A stretch of 64,000 nucleotides of DNA from Pseudomonadales bacterium. GTDB lineage: Bacteria > Pseudomonadota > Gammaproteobacteria > Pseudomonadales > Pseudohongiellaceae. Shown piece by piece: positions 1 through 13,124 of this stretch (its first letter is position 1; each line of letters starts with the position of its first letter). The stretch spans positions 1 to 64,000 of the forward strand of contig JAJDSZ010000108.1 of the NCBI GenBank assembly GCA_022827425.1, written 5' to 3'. The notes beneath the pieces are model-generated. The model was given only the letters and a program-made list of their open reading frames with translations, did not search any database and was not told the origin of the DNA. The translations under genes were made by a program, and so were the position numbers.

Positions 1-1232
1 AGGCTGCCCAGCGCGTAGATCGTTCGCGACAGGGGCTCGGAATAGCCCTTGAGGAACAGGAAGTTTTCGGCGCGGGCGCCGGTGCGGGTGAGGAAGCCTT
101 CGATTTCCGCGTCGCCGCTGCCGAGCATGACGAATACATGACCCCCGGGCAGTTCGGCGAGCAGGTTTTCCAGGCAGCTATTGCCGTTTTCCATCGTGAC
201 CTGGAACAGCGCAGTCTTTTGCGGCGTCAGCCGCGAAATCGAAGTCACCCAATGCGCCGGAGGCCGTTCGCGCCAGTGCGCGAGCCGTTCCAGGGCGATG
301 AAATGGCTGCTGTCCACATGGGGCTCATCGCCAATCCAGCGAAAAACCTGCCGCCTGGCGGCCTCGATGAATTCTTCCGGCGGCGGCGGGGCGAGGTCGG
401 GCTCGCCGTATTCGCAGCCGTTGAGGATTCCGCTCAACCTGCCCGCCCGATACGCGCGTTGCAAGTCGCGTTCCAGTCCTTCGCCGCCATGAAAACCGAT
501 TTCAGGCTTGTCGCTTTTTCGGATTTCCCTGGCGTACATCGGCGAGACGGCATGCACCTTGTCGCAAAGATTGATCGCCGCGCGCAGCGGATTGAAACAG
601 TCCGGATATCGCGGATCGACTATGGTCTTCCTCTTGAACTTCAACTCGGGAAACCAGGCTTCCAGCGAAGAGTCGTCATTGGCGAAGGGCCGGATGCCTT
701 GCATGGCCAGATTGTGAATCGTGGCTACCAGCCGGACATCGCCGAGGAGCGAGTAATGCGGGTCGAAGCGGACCAGCAAGGCGGCGAATGCAGCGTGCCA
801 GTCGTGCAGATGAATGACATCGACCTGTCCCGGCCGACGCTCGGCCAGCAATTGGCAGGCGGCGGCGCCGAACAGCGCGAACCTGGAGGCGTCGGTGGCG
901 AAGGGCCGATCCGGCGGATCGTCGCAATATATCCGGCCTGCGCCGCTTGGGGCGAGATACGAATGATCGAGGAGCCAACAGCGAACTCCGCCGGTCAGAT
1001 TCAGGCGGCTGACTTCCACCCGAAGCGTTTCCCGGCGGAAGCGAACTTCGAGCGGCAGTTGTGGTTCGGCGCCGGTCGCGTCGGCAAAGTGCCGATAGCC
1101 CGGCATGACGACATCGACTTCATGCCCAAGGCCGGCAAGAGCTCGGGGAATGTCGCGGACCACATCGCCGAGGCCACCGATTTTCGCGCCGGGAATCGCG
1201 CCGTTTTCGGCGGCAAGCATGCAGATTCTCAC
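1..1232 (-). CDS. glgA: Glycogen synthase (GT5), 3' end truncated by window edge
   Basis: Open minus-strand frame running off the window edge (absent from ORF track); GTG start gives VRICMLAAENGAIPGAKIGGLGDVVRDIPRALAGLGHEVDVVMPGYRHFA; later LHDWHAA motif. Confidence 0.9.
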   Translation of the reverse strand, partial: MRICMLAAENGAIPGAKIGGLGDVVRDIPRALAGLGHEVDVVMPGYRHFADATGAEPQLPLEVRFRRETLRVEVSRLNLTGGVRCWLLDHSYLAPSGAGRIYCDDPPDRPFATDASRFALFGAAACQLLAERRPGQVDVIHLHDWHAAFAALLVRFDPHYSLLGDVRLVATIHNLAMQGIRPFANDDSSLEAWFPELKFKRKTIVDPRYPDCFNPLRAAINLCDKVHAVSPMYAREIRKSDKPEIGFHGGEGLERDLQRAYRAGRLSGILNGCEYGEPDLAPPPPEEFIEAARRQVFRWIGDEPHVDSSHFIALERLAHWRERPPAHWVTSISRLTPQKTALFQVTMENGNSCLENLLAELPGGHVFVMLGSGDAEIEGFLTRTGARAENFLFLKGYSEPLSRTIYALGS

Positions 1233-1249
1233 TGTACCGCCTCCGATAA

Positions 1250-4181
<2,932 letters not shown>

Positions 4182-4210
4182 TGGTCCCGCCTCCACCGCC
4201 GCTTTGCGAT

Positions 4211-6700
4211 TTACTTGCCTTGATACCAGATGCCGTCGCGGTAGTCCCTGATGGTGCGGTCGCTGGAAAAGCGGCCGCTGGCGGCGATATTGGCAATGCT
4301 CATGGGCGTCCAGCGCGCCGGGTCGGCGAAAGCCGCCGCCGCGCGCTGCTGGGCGTCGACATAGCCGCGAAAGTCCGCCGCGGTCATCCATGGTTCGTGG
4401 GGGTGGCGAATGGCGCCGATGATATCCCGAAAAACGCCCTCGCCGGCGCGATCGAAGTGGCCGGATTCCAGCAGTTGCATCACCCGGGCGAGGTCGCTGT
4501 CGCCGGCGATGATGGCATCGGGCTGATAACTCGCCCGCCGCTCGCGGACCTGTTCGGCGGTAAGCCCGAACAGAAAGAAGTTGTCTTCGCCCACGGCGTC
4601 GAGAATTTCGATATTGGCGCCATCCAGGGTGCCGATGGTGACCGCGCCGTTCATCATGAATTTCATGTTGCCGGTGCCGGATGCCTCGTTGCCCGCGGTG
4701 GAAATCTGCTGTGACAGGTCCGTGCCGGGGCAGATGACTTCCATGGAGGTGACCCGGTAGTCCGGCAGGAAGGCCACCCGCAGCAAGTCCCGGCACACGG
4801 GTTCTCCATTGACCGTCTCGGCGACGTGGTTGACAAGCTGGAGGATGCGCTTGGCCATGACATAGCCCGGCGCCGCCTTGCCGCCGATAAGGACGCAGCG
4901 CGGCTGCATTTGCCTGACATCGCCCCGGAGGATGCGGTCATGGAGATGGATGATGTGCAGCACATTGAGCAGTTGCCGCTTGTATTCGTGGAAGCGCTTG
5001 ACCTGCACGTCAAACAGCCATTCGGGATGAAAATCCACGCCGCATTCGCGCTGGACGAGATGCGACAGCCGCTGCTTGTTGTCCCGCCGCACCGCCAGGA
5101 AGCGACCGGTGAACGCCGGGTCCTCGGCATGGGCACTGAGGCCTTCGAGCGCATTCAGGTCCCGCGTCCAACCGTCGCCGATGGTATCGGTGACAAGCCC
5201 GCCCAGGCCCCGGTTGCAATGGGCCAGCCAGCGCCGGGGGGTGACGCCATTGGTCTTGCTGTTGAACTTTTCCGGCCACAGTTCGAAAAAATCGCGAAAC
5301 AGGGTTCGCGTGAGCAGCTTGCTGTGCAATTCGGATACCCCGTTCACCGAAAAACTGCCGACGATGCCGAGATAGGCCATCCGCACCATGGAATGGTCGC
5401 CGCCGCTGATGATCGACATGCGCTCGCGCCGGTCCTGATCTCCGGGCCAACGCGCTTCCACCCGGGCCAGAAAGCGTGTGTTGATCTCGGAGATGATGTC
5501 GAGCAGGCGCGGCAGCAATTGTCCGAACAGGCTGACCCGCCAGGATTCCAGCGCTTCCGGCAGCAGGGTGTGGTTGGTATAGGCCATCGTTTCTGTGGTG
5601 ATGGCCCAGGCCTCTTCCCAGGGCAGGCCGTGATCGTCGATGAGCAGCCGCATCATTTCGGCGATGGCCACCGTGGGATGGGTGTCGTTCAACTGGAATA
5701 CGTTTTTCCCGGCGAAGTCGCTGAAATCGTCGCCATGGTCCCGGGTCCAGCGCCAGATCACATCCTGCAGGCTCGCCGAAGCGAGGAAGTACTGCTGGCG
5801 CAGGCGCAGTTCCTTGCCGGCCTCGCTGGCGTCATTGGGATACAGCACCATGGTGATCTGCTCGGCGAGATTCTTCGCCGCCACGGCGTCGGTATAGCCG
5901 CCGGCGTTGAATTCCGCCAGGTTGAATCTGTCGGTGGCTTCCGATTTCCACAGTCGCAGGGTGTTCACGGTCTGGTTGCGGTAGCCCGGAATCGGCAGGT
6001 CCCAGGGCACGGCGAGCACGTCGGTGGTATCGACCCAGCGCACCTGCAGCCCGCCGGTTTCGTCCTGGTACTTGTGGAGGCGGCCGAAGAACTTGACCCG
6101 GCGGCTGGCGTCGGGGCTTTCGATTTCCCAGGGATTGCCATGGCGCAGCCAGGGGTCCGGCTGCTCGACCTGAACGCCGCCTTCGATGGTCTGGCGGAAC
6201 ATGCCGTATTCGTAGCGGATGCCGTAGCCGGTCACCGGAATCTCCAGGGTCGCGCAACTGTCGAGAAAGCAGGCGGCGAGACGGCCAAGGCCGCCATTGC
6301 CGAGCCCGGCGTCGGCTTCCTCTTCTTCCAGTTGTTCCAGGGCGCAAGACCAGGCCTTGAGGGCTTCGCGCACTTCCTCCTCGATATCGAGATTGAGCAG
6401 GGCGTTGCCCAGGGTCCGTCCCATCAGGTATTCCATGGACAGATAGCTGACCCGCTTGACCCGGTCGCGGCGGTAGCGCTCCCGGGTGGCTCGCCAGCGG
6501 CCCACCATGCGGTCGCGAATCGTGATGGCCAGGGCGGTGTAGAGATAATGGCGGGACTCGCCAAGCTCGTCGCGGCCCAGGGTGTATTCGAAATGGCGAT
6601 GCAGGTCGCGGCCGATGTCGGCGGCGGAATCTTCCGGGGCATGGGCCTCGCGCCGGCTTTCAGCGGCCGGCGAGTTCGGCAGCGGCGCCCGGCTGTTCAT
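4211..6700 (-). CDS. glgP: Glycogen/starch/alpha-glucan phosphorylase
   Basis: 829 aa; [31 protein letters not shown]-region motif. Confidence 0.96.
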   Translation of the reverse strand: MNSRAPLPNSPAAESRREAHAPEDSAADIGRDLHRHFEYTLGRDELGESRHYLYTALAITIRDRMVGRWRATRERYRRDRVKRVSYLSMEYLMGRTLGNALLNLDIEEEVREALKAWSCALEQLEEEEADAGLGNGGLGRLAACFLDSCATLEIPVTGYGIRYEYGMFRQTIEGGVQVEQPDPWLRHGNPWEIESPDASRRVKFFGRLHKYQDETGGLQVRWVDTTDVLAVPWDLPIPGYRNQTVNTLRLWKSEATDRFNLAEFNAGGYTDAVAAKNLAEQITMVLYPNDASEAGKELRLRQQYFLASASLQDVIWRWTRDHGDDFSDFAGKNVFQLNDTHPTVAIAEMMRLLIDDHGLPWEEAWAITTETMAYTNHTLLPEALESWRVSLFGQLLPRLLDIISEINTRFLARVEARWPGDQDRRERMSIISGGDHSMVRMAYLGIVGSFSVNGVSELHSKLLTRTLFRDFFELWPEKFNSKTNGVTPRRWLAHCNRGLGGLVTDTIGDGWTRDLNALEGLSAHAEDPAFTGRFLAVRRDNKQRLSHLVQRECGVDFHPEWLFDVQVKRFHEYKRQLLNVLHIIHLHDRILRGDVRQMQPRCVLIGGKAAPGYVMAKRILQLVNHVAETVNGEPVCRDLLRVAFLPDYRVTSMEVICPGTDLSQQISTAGNEASGTGNMKFMMNGAVTIGTLDGANIEILDAVGEDNFFLFGLTAEQVRERRASYQPDAIIAGDSDLARVMQLLESGHFDRAGEGVFRDIIGAIRHPHEPWMTAADFRGYVDAQQRAAAAFADPARWTPMSIANIAASGRFSSDRTIRDYRDGIWYQGK

Positions 6701-8796
6701 CTTTCCTCCCCAACAGCAGGCGGATTCAGCAGCAGGCGCACGGATTGCCCGGCCGCCGTGATGGTCTGGCCCGGAGCGAAAATCCCGTTATCGATTGGCT
6801 TGTTCAATGCGGTGGTGTCCAGTATCAGTTCCCAGTTCCCCGCCGGCGCCCCGGGCAGGCGAAATTCGGTGTCTTCATCCGAAGCATTGAAGATCGCCAG
6901 CAGGCTTGCGCCGGCCTCCCGCAGCAGGTAGCCGAGCAGGCGCCGGCTGGGCTCGTGCCAGCGCGCATCGCACATGGAACTGCCGTCTTCCGCCAGCCAT
7001 TCGGTGCCGCCGTGGCGGTGTTCCCTTGCCTGCAATGCCGGGAAGCGCCGCCGCAAGGCGAACAGCCTGGCGACGAATTCCCGCAGTTCCCGGCCGGCGG
7101 GGACAATGGAATCCCAGCCGATCCAGTTCAGTTCGTTGTCCTGGCACCAGGCGTTGTTGTTGCCGCGCTGGCTGCGACCGAATTCGTCTCCCGCCGTGAT
7201 CATCGGTACGCCCTGGGAAAGCGCCAGGGTGGCCAGCAGATTGGCCTGCCGTCGCCAGCGATTGCTGTCCACGGCCGGGTCGGCGGCTGGCCCCTCGAAG
7301 CCGAAATTGTCGCTGAAGTTTCCCTTGTGACCGTCCCGGTTTTCTTCTCCGTTGGCTTCGTTGTGACGCTGCCCGTAACTCACCAGGTCACGCAGGGTGA
7401 AACCGTCGTGGCAGGCGACATGGTTGATGCTCGCCCAGGGTTTGCGCTCGCCGGCTTCGAACAGGTCGCTGGAACCGTGCAACCTGCGCCCCAGTTCGGG
7501 CAACTGCTCCGGGTCGCCGCGCCAGAAGCGGCGCATGGTATCACGATAGCGGTCGTTCCATTCCGCCCAGGGCGGCGGGAAAGCGCCCAGTTGGTAGCCG
7601 CCCGGGCCGAGGTCCCAGGGCTCGGCGATAAGCTTGACTCCGGCGAGGTCCGGATCCTTGGTCAACGCCTGGAACAAGGGCGCTCCGGGGTCGAATCCCC
7701 GCTCCCGGCGACCAAGCATCGTTGCCAGATCGAACCGGAAGCCATCGACGCCCATCTCCCGAACCCAATGGCGCAGGCTGTCCAGGATCAGACGCAGCAC
7801 CTGGGGATGCGCGATGTTGATGCTGTTGCCGCAGCCGCTGTCGTTGATATAGCAGCGCCGGTCGCCGGGGAGCAACTGGTAGTAGCTGCGATTGTCGATA
7901 CCCCGGTAACTGAGGGTGGGGCCGAGTTGGTCGCCTTCGCAGGTATGGTTGAAAACCACATCGAGAATGACTTCGAGGCCCGCATCGTGGAAGGCGTCCA
8001 CCATGACGCGAAACTCGCCCGCGGCGTCCCGCCGGCCGTAGGCGGGGTGCGGGCAGAAGAAATTGAGGCTGTTGTAGCCCCAGTAATTCGCCAGCCCCTT
8101 TTGGGCGATGCCGTATTCGCTGATGAAGGCGTGTACCGGCATCAGTTCCACCGTGGTGACACCCAGGGATTTCAGGTAGCCGATGATTTCCGGCCGGGCC
8201 AGACCGGCGTAGCTGCCCCGCAGTGATTCTGGCAGCGCCGGGTGCAGGTTTGTGAATCCCTTCACATGGCATTCGTAGATGATGGTCTGGGGCCAGGGAA
8301 TCCGGGGGCCGGGTGACTTTGCCGCGGATGGGTCCGCGGCGGCGGAGCCGATGGATGTCCTGCTGGGGATGGGTGTCCCCTTGGGCATGAAGGCGGCGTT
8401 ATCGCGGCTGTCAGGCGCGAGGTCGAGTTCGGGATGATCCCGCTCGTAGCCGAAGTGTGATTCGTCCCAGCGGAATTCTCCCGCCATCCCCCGGGCAAAA
8501 GGGTCGAGCAAGAGCTTGGCGGGATTGAAGCGGTGTCCGGCGTGTGGCGCATAGGGGCCATGCACGCGGTAGCCGTAACTGACCCCGGCCGGCAGTCGCG
8601 GGACAAAACCGTGCCATACGTCCCGGGTCTGCTCCGGCAGGAACAGGCTTTCGATCAGATGCCGGCCGTCTTGGTCAAACAGACAAAGTTCCACCGCCTC
8701 GGCATGGGCCGAGTACAGGGAAAACCAGCCGCCTTCCCGGTCCCGCCGCGCGCCCTGAAAGTCCGGGTCGCCAGCCTCGATTCCCTTGCTCGCCAT
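6697..8796 (-). CDS. glgX: Glycogen debranching enzyme
   Basis: 699 aa GH13 with N-terminal CBM48-like region; DGFRFDLATMLGR; 4-bp overlap with glgP start. Confidence 0.94.
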   Translation of the reverse strand: MASKGIEAGDPDFQGARRDREGGWFSLYSAHAEAVELCLFDQDGRHLIESLFLPEQTRDVWHGFVPRLPAGVSYGYRVHGPYAPHAGHRFNPAKLLLDPFARGMAGEFRWDESHFGYERDHPELDLAPDSRDNAAFMPKGTPIPSRTSIGSAAADPSAAKSPGPRIPWPQTIIYECHVKGFTNLHPALPESLRGSYAGLARPEIIGYLKSLGVTTVELMPVHAFISEYGIAQKGLANYWGYNSLNFFCPHPAYGRRDAAGEFRVMVDAFHDAGLEVILDVVFNHTCEGDQLGPTLSYRGIDNRSYYQLLPGDRRCYINDSGCGNSINIAHPQVLRLILDSLRHWVREMGVDGFRFDLATMLGRRERGFDPGAPLFQALTKDPDLAGVKLIAEPWDLGPGGYQLGAFPPPWAEWNDRYRDTMRRFWRGDPEQLPELGRRLHGSSDLFEAGERKPWASINHVACHDGFTLRDLVSYGQRHNEANGEENRDGHKGNFSDNFGFEGPAADPAVDSNRWRRQANLLATLALSQGVPMITAGDEFGRSQRGNNNAWCQDNELNWIGWDSIVPAGRELREFVARLFALRRRFPALQAREHRHGGTEWLAEDGSSMCDARWHEPSRRLLGYLLREAGASLLAIFNASDEDTEFRLPGAPAGNWELILDTTALNKPIDNGIFAPGQTITAAGQSVRLLLNPPAVGEER

Positions 8797-8804
8797 TTTT
8801 GCTG

Positions 8805-10712
8805 TCAGTTACCGTGATGGAGCAGGTACACAGTGGCCAGCGGGGGCAGGCAAAGCAGCACGGAATGTGGTTGACCGTCCCAGGGAATGTCCTGGCTCTG
8901 CAGGCCGCCGCCATTGCCCTGGCCGCCGCCTCTGTATTCTTTCGCGTCGGAATTGAGACATTCGCGATACCCGCCCGGCAATGGGACACCCACTCGATAG
9001 TACGGGTGGCATTCCGGGGTCAGATTGGAAATCGAGAGCAATACGCTGTCCTCGCCGAATCTGAGCCAGGCGTAGACCGAAAGCTGGCTGTTGTCCGCCT
9101 GCAGCCACCGGAACCCCGCGGGGTCCGCGTCGCCTTCGTGCAGCGCCGATGTTTGCCGATAGAGGAAATTCAGGTCCCGCAGCAGTCGCAGCATGCCCCG
9201 GTGATACGGGTCTTCCAGCAGGTGCCAGTCCAGGCCGCGGTCATGGTCCCACTCGCGCCGCTGGCCGAATTCGCCGCCCATGAAAAGCAGCTTCTTGCCG
9301 GGATGCGACCACATGAAGCCATACAGCGCCCGCAGGTTGGCGAACTTGCGCCAGTCATCGCCGGGCATTTTCTCCAGCAGGGAAGACTTGCCGTGGACGA
9401 CTTCGTCGTGGCTCAGCGGCAGCACGAAATTCTCGCTCCAGGCGTAGTGGGTGCTGAAGGTCATTTCATTGTGGTGGTACTTGCGGTGGATCGGGTCCCG
9501 CCGCATGTAGCCGAGGCAGTCGTTCATCCAGCCCATGTTCCACTTGTAGCCAAAACCGAGTCCGCCCTCGTGAACCGGATGGCTGACGCCGGGCCAGGCG
9601 GTGGATTCCTCGGCGATCAGCATGACACCGGGATGATTGCGGTACACGCTGGCATTGACCTTGCGCAGCAATTCCACGGCTTCGAGATTTTCCCGGCCGC
9701 CCCGGGCATTGGGCAGCCATTCCCCCGGCTTGCGGCTGTAGTCCAGGTACAGCATGGAAGCCACGGCATCCACCCGCAATCCGTCAAAATGGAATTCATC
9801 AATCCAGTAATTGGCGTTGCTGAGCAGGTAGCTCGCCACTTCCCTGCGGCCAAAATTGTAGACCAGGGTCTGCCAGTCCGGATGAAAGCCCCGGCGCGGG
9901 TCCTCGTGTTCGTACAGGCAGGTGCCGTCAAAGCGGCCAAGGCCGTGCGGGTCGCTGGGAAAATGTCCGGGGGCCCAGTCGAGCAGCACACCGATTCCCT
10001 GGCGGTGGCATTCGTTGATGAAGTGTTTCAATTCATTGGGGGTGCCAAAACGGATGCTAGGCGCATACAGGCCGATGGGCTGGTAGCCCCAGGAACCGCC
10101 GAAGGGGTATTCGCTCAGGGGCATGAACTCGATATGGGTAAAACCCGTTTCCAGCACATGGGGGATCAGTTCCCGGGCGAGTTCGCGGTAGCTGAGATAG
10201 CGGTTGTCCTCAGCGGTCTTGCGCCGCCAGGAGCCCGCGTGGACTTCGTAGATCGACACCGGTTTGCGCAGCAACCCGCCGCTGTCCCGCTGTTCGATCC
10301 AGGCCTGGTCGCTCCAGGGGAATTCTTCCTCGAACAGCAATCGGGAAGCATCCCCGGGTGGATGCTGCATCGAACGGGCGAATGGATCGGCTTTCAGGGG
10401 CAGCAACTCGCCCCCGGCATTGTGGATTTCGTACTTGTACAAGTGCTGGTTGCGGGCCTCGGCGACAAAGACTTCCCATACCCCCGAGGACCGCACCGGC
10501 TTCATGGGATGGCGATTGCCGTCCCAGCCATTGAAATCACCCACCACGGCCACCCGGCTGGCATTGGGCGCCCAGACGGCAAAGCGCACGCCGGTCTTTC
10601 CGTTTTCGCTGTGCAGATGCGGACCGAGCCAGCGCCAGGCATTTTCGGCGCTGCCCTCGTTGAACAGGTAGATGTCCTGCCGCTGCGGGTGGCTGTCCTT
10701 TGGCTGCGGCAT
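8805..10712 (-). CDS. glgB: 1,4-alpha-glucan branching enzyme
   Basis: GH13 motifs DGLRVDAVASMLYLDYSR, EESTAWPGVS, LSHDEVVHGK; start taken as MPQPKDSHPQRQDIYLFNEG just after pgi stop. Confidence 0.95.
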   Translation of the reverse strand: MPQPKDSHPQRQDIYLFNEGSAENAWRWLGPHLHSENGKTGVRFAVWAPNASRVAVVGDFNGWDGNRHPMKPVRSSGVWEVFVAEARNQHLYKYEIHNAGGELLPLKADPFARSMQHPPGDASRLLFEEEFPWSDQAWIEQRDSGGLLRKPVSIYEVHAGSWRRKTAEDNRYLSYRELARELIPHVLETGFTHIEFMPLSEYPFGGSWGYQPIGLYAPSIRFGTPNELKHFINECHRQGIGVLLDWAPGHFPSDPHGLGRFDGTCLYEHEDPRRGFHPDWQTLVYNFGRREVASYLLSNANYWIDEFHFDGLRVDAVASMLYLDYSRKPGEWLPNARGGRENLEAVELLRKVNASVYRNHPGVMLIAEESTAWPGVSHPVHEGGLGFGYKWNMGWMNDCLGYMRRDPIHRKYHHNEMTFSTHYAWSENFVLPLSHDEVVHGKSSLLEKMPGDDWRKFANLRALYGFMWSHPGKKLLFMGGEFGQRREWDHDRGLDWHLLEDPYHRGMLRLLRDLNFLYRQTSALHEGDADPAGFRWLQADNSQLSVYAWLRFGEDSVLLSISNLTPECHPYYRVGVPLPGGYRECLNSDAKEYRGGGQGNGGGLQSQDIPWDGQPHSVLLCLPPLATVYLLHHGN

Positions 10713-10716
10713 GGAA

Positions 10717-12294
10717 CTACCAGCCGAGCCGTTTGAGCAGGTGGACCGAGCCGGCGTCCAGCGCTTCGAGTTCGGGTTCGGCGGCGAGCAGGGCAGCGGC
10801 GAGTTGCTTGCCAAGCTCGACTCCCCACTGGTCGAAGGAGTTGATCCGCCACAGGCTGCCCTGCACGAATACCTTGTGTTCGTACAGGGCGATCAGGGCG
10901 CCGAAGGACTCGGGGGTCAGGCTTTCCAGCAGCAGCACATTGGACGGGCGATTGCCGGCATGCCTGCGCCAGGCGGGAAGCTCGGCGGTTTGCCTGCCCA
11001 TCATCAGCGCGGCGGACTGGGCGACCAGGTTGGCGAGCAGGGCACGGTGGTGCTTTGGCGCGCTGAGCCGGTCCCCGGCGACGCCGATGAAATCCACCGG
11101 AACCCGATGCGTTCCCTGGTGCAGCAACTGGAAGAAGCTGTGCTGGCCATTGGTGCCGGTCTGGCCCCAGACGATGGGCCCGGTGGCGCCTGCCACGGCT
11201 TTGCCGGCGAGGGTCACGGACTTGCCATTGCTCTCCATGTCGAGCTGCTGCAGATAGGATGGCAACTGCCCCAGCCGCTCGCAGTAGGGAATGACGGCCT
11301 GGCTTCCGGCCTTGAGAAAACTGGCGTACCAGACGCCGAGCAGGGCCATGATGACCGGCATGTTCTGCGCTGCGGGCGCGGTGCGGAAATGCCGGTCCAT
11401 GTTTCGCGCGCCGGCGAGCATCGCGCTGAAATGCTCGAAACCGATACGGATGGCGATGCTGAGCCCGATGGATGACCACAGGGAATAGCGCCCGCCGACC
11501 CATTCGCCGAATTCCAGCAACTGGTCCCGGGGAATCCCCATCCGCATCGCCTTTTCCGGCGCCGCGGTGACGCCGATGAAATGCGGCGAGGCGAAGGGGT
11601 TTTCCAGACCAAGCCGCTCCCGGAACCAGGCGACCGCGGTGCGCGCGTTGAGCAGGGTCTCCGAGGTGTTGAAGGATTTGCTGGAAACAATGACCAGGGT
11701 GGTTTCCGGGTCGAGGCTCGCCAGGGTCGAGCGGATCGGCTCGCCATCCACATTGCTGAGAAAATGGCAGCGAACTTCCTTGTGGGCGTACTCCTTCAAT
11801 GCTTCGCAGGCCAGTTTCGGCCCGAGGTCCGAGCCGCCGATACCGAGATTGACCACATCGCGAATCGGTTTGCCCGTGACACCTTGCCATTGGCCGGTGC
11901 GGATTCTCGCGCTGACCGCCTTGATTCGCCCGAGTTGCGATTCGATTTCCCCCGCCAATTCACCCAGCCCGTCGGCCTCCAGATCCTCGGCGGCGGCGCG
12001 CAGGGCGGTGTGCAGCACGGGCCGCTGTTCGCTGGCATTGATCGCCCCGCCGCGGAACATGCTTTCCCGGTGTTCCGCCAGGGGCGAATTTTCCGCAAGC
12101 GCGAGCAGGCCAGCCAGTATCTCGTCGTTCACCAGATTGCGGGAATAGTCGAGATACAAACCCGCGGCGGAAAGCTGATAGCGGCTGGCGCGGTCGGGCC
12201 CGAGCAGCGGGCGAAAGTCCCCCTGCCCCTGGCTTTCGGCGAGTTCGGTCAGTCGCCGCCACTGACGGTTTTCGGTGATGCGGGATGTATCCAT
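10717..12294 (-). CDS. pgi: Glucose-6-phosphate isomerase
   Basis: VVNLGIGGSDLGPKLACEAL, VGGRYSLWSSIGLSIAI; start MDTSRITENRQW. Confidence 0.96.
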   Translation of the reverse strand: MDTSRITENRQWRRLTELAESQGQGDFRPLLGPDRASRYQLSAAGLYLDYSRNLVNDEILAGLLALAENSPLAEHRESMFRGGAINASEQRPVLHTALRAAAEDLEADGLGELAGEIESQLGRIKAVSARIRTGQWQGVTGKPIRDVVNLGIGGSDLGPKLACEALKEYAHKEVRCHFLSNVDGEPIRSTLASLDPETTLVIVSSKSFNTSETLLNARTAVAWFRERLGLENPFASPHFIGVTAAPEKAMRMGIPRDQLLEFGEWVGGRYSLWSSIGLSIAIRIGFEHFSAMLAGARNMDRHFRTAPAAQNMPVIMALLGVWYASFLKAGSQAVIPYCERLGQLPSYLQQLDMESNGKSVTLAGKAVAGATGPIVWGQTGTNGQHSFFQLLHQGTHRVPVDFIGVAGDRLSAPKHHRALLANLVAQSAALMMGRQTAELPAWRRHAGNRPSNVLLLESLTPESFGALIALYEHKVFVQGSLWRINSFDQWGVELGKQLAAALLAAEPELEALDAGSVHLLKRLGW

Positions 12295-12335
12295 GGGGAG
12301 GTCTTGCCTGGCGTGCTGTCCCATGGGGCGGCACA

Positions 12336-13088
12336 CTAGGGCAAATTCCAGTTGAAGCGGTGGGTGACGCCTTCCACGGCTACCGTCTCATTATCCACGA
12401 CACGGGGCTGGTAGCGCAGGCGGGATGCGGCGCGCAGGGCGGCCTGGTCGAAAATCGCCGGCGGATTGGCTTCGATCACCACAAGATCGCGCACGCCGCC
12501 GTTTTCGGTAATGGTGAATTCCACCACCACATGGCCTTCAAGTCCCTGCTCCCGGGCGAATTCGGGATATTGCGGCGTGACGAAACTCGCCGAAAGATAT
12601 TCCCGGAAATTCGGCTCCTGCGGCGGCGCGTCCACGAGCAATTCTTCGCGATTGTCCAACTCGAACTGGAAAACATAGCGCACGTCGCGCACCATGCGGT
12701 TGAGAATATTGTCGAAATTCATCCGCCGGGCGGCATTGATCGCGGCCCGTTCAAAATACCCGGTGGGCTGCTGATTGATGACGTCGATGGTGTCGGGAAT
12801 CACCGTGCCGCTTTCATCCACGGTGAAGGCGAGCATGACCCAGCCCTCTATGCCCAGGGTGCGGGCCTGGAGCGGATACACCGGTTGCGGCGCATTGAGC
12901 ACCACTAACCCCCGGGTGGAATTGGGAGGCGCGTTGGCCGTGGAAGGCGAAGTGGTGAATCCGTCGAGACTGACGCCGCCGCATCCGCCAAGCACGGCAA
13001 GGCCGGAGGCCAGACAAGCGCCTCGCAATCGCCTGCGCCCGGTTCTCGTGGTGAATCCGCCGGGCTTTGGTTGGGCCGCCTGGAACAT
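12336..13088 (-). CDS. Lipoprotein-like protein with two tandem TonB C-terminal-type domains
   Basis: Two similar segments (PVYPLQARTLGIEGWVMLAFTVDESG… and PQYPEFAREQGLEGHVVVEFTITENGG…); lipobox-like LAVLGGC. Confidence 0.8.
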   Translation of the reverse strand: MFQAAQPKPGGFTTRTGRRRLRGACLASGLAVLGGCGGVSLDGFTTSPSTANAPPNSTRGLVVLNAPQPVYPLQARTLGIEGWVMLAFTVDESGTVIPDTIDVINQQPTGYFERAAINAARRMNFDNILNRMVRDVRYVFQFELDNREELLVDAPPQEPNFREYLSASFVTPQYPEFAREQGLEGHVVVEFTITENGGVRDLVVIEANPPAIFDQAALRAASRLRYQPRVVDNETVAVEGVTHRFNWNLP

Positions 13089-13124
13089 GGCCAGTCTTCG
13101 CGTCCGGAAACTCTGCGCAATGGA

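Noticed and set aside
4826-6931. 701-aa plus-strand ORF opposite glgP, and similar ones at 1316..3016, 6745..8226, 8799..10736 and 45720..47405
   Set aside because: All lie antisense to genes with strong family motifs; no start-context or domain support.
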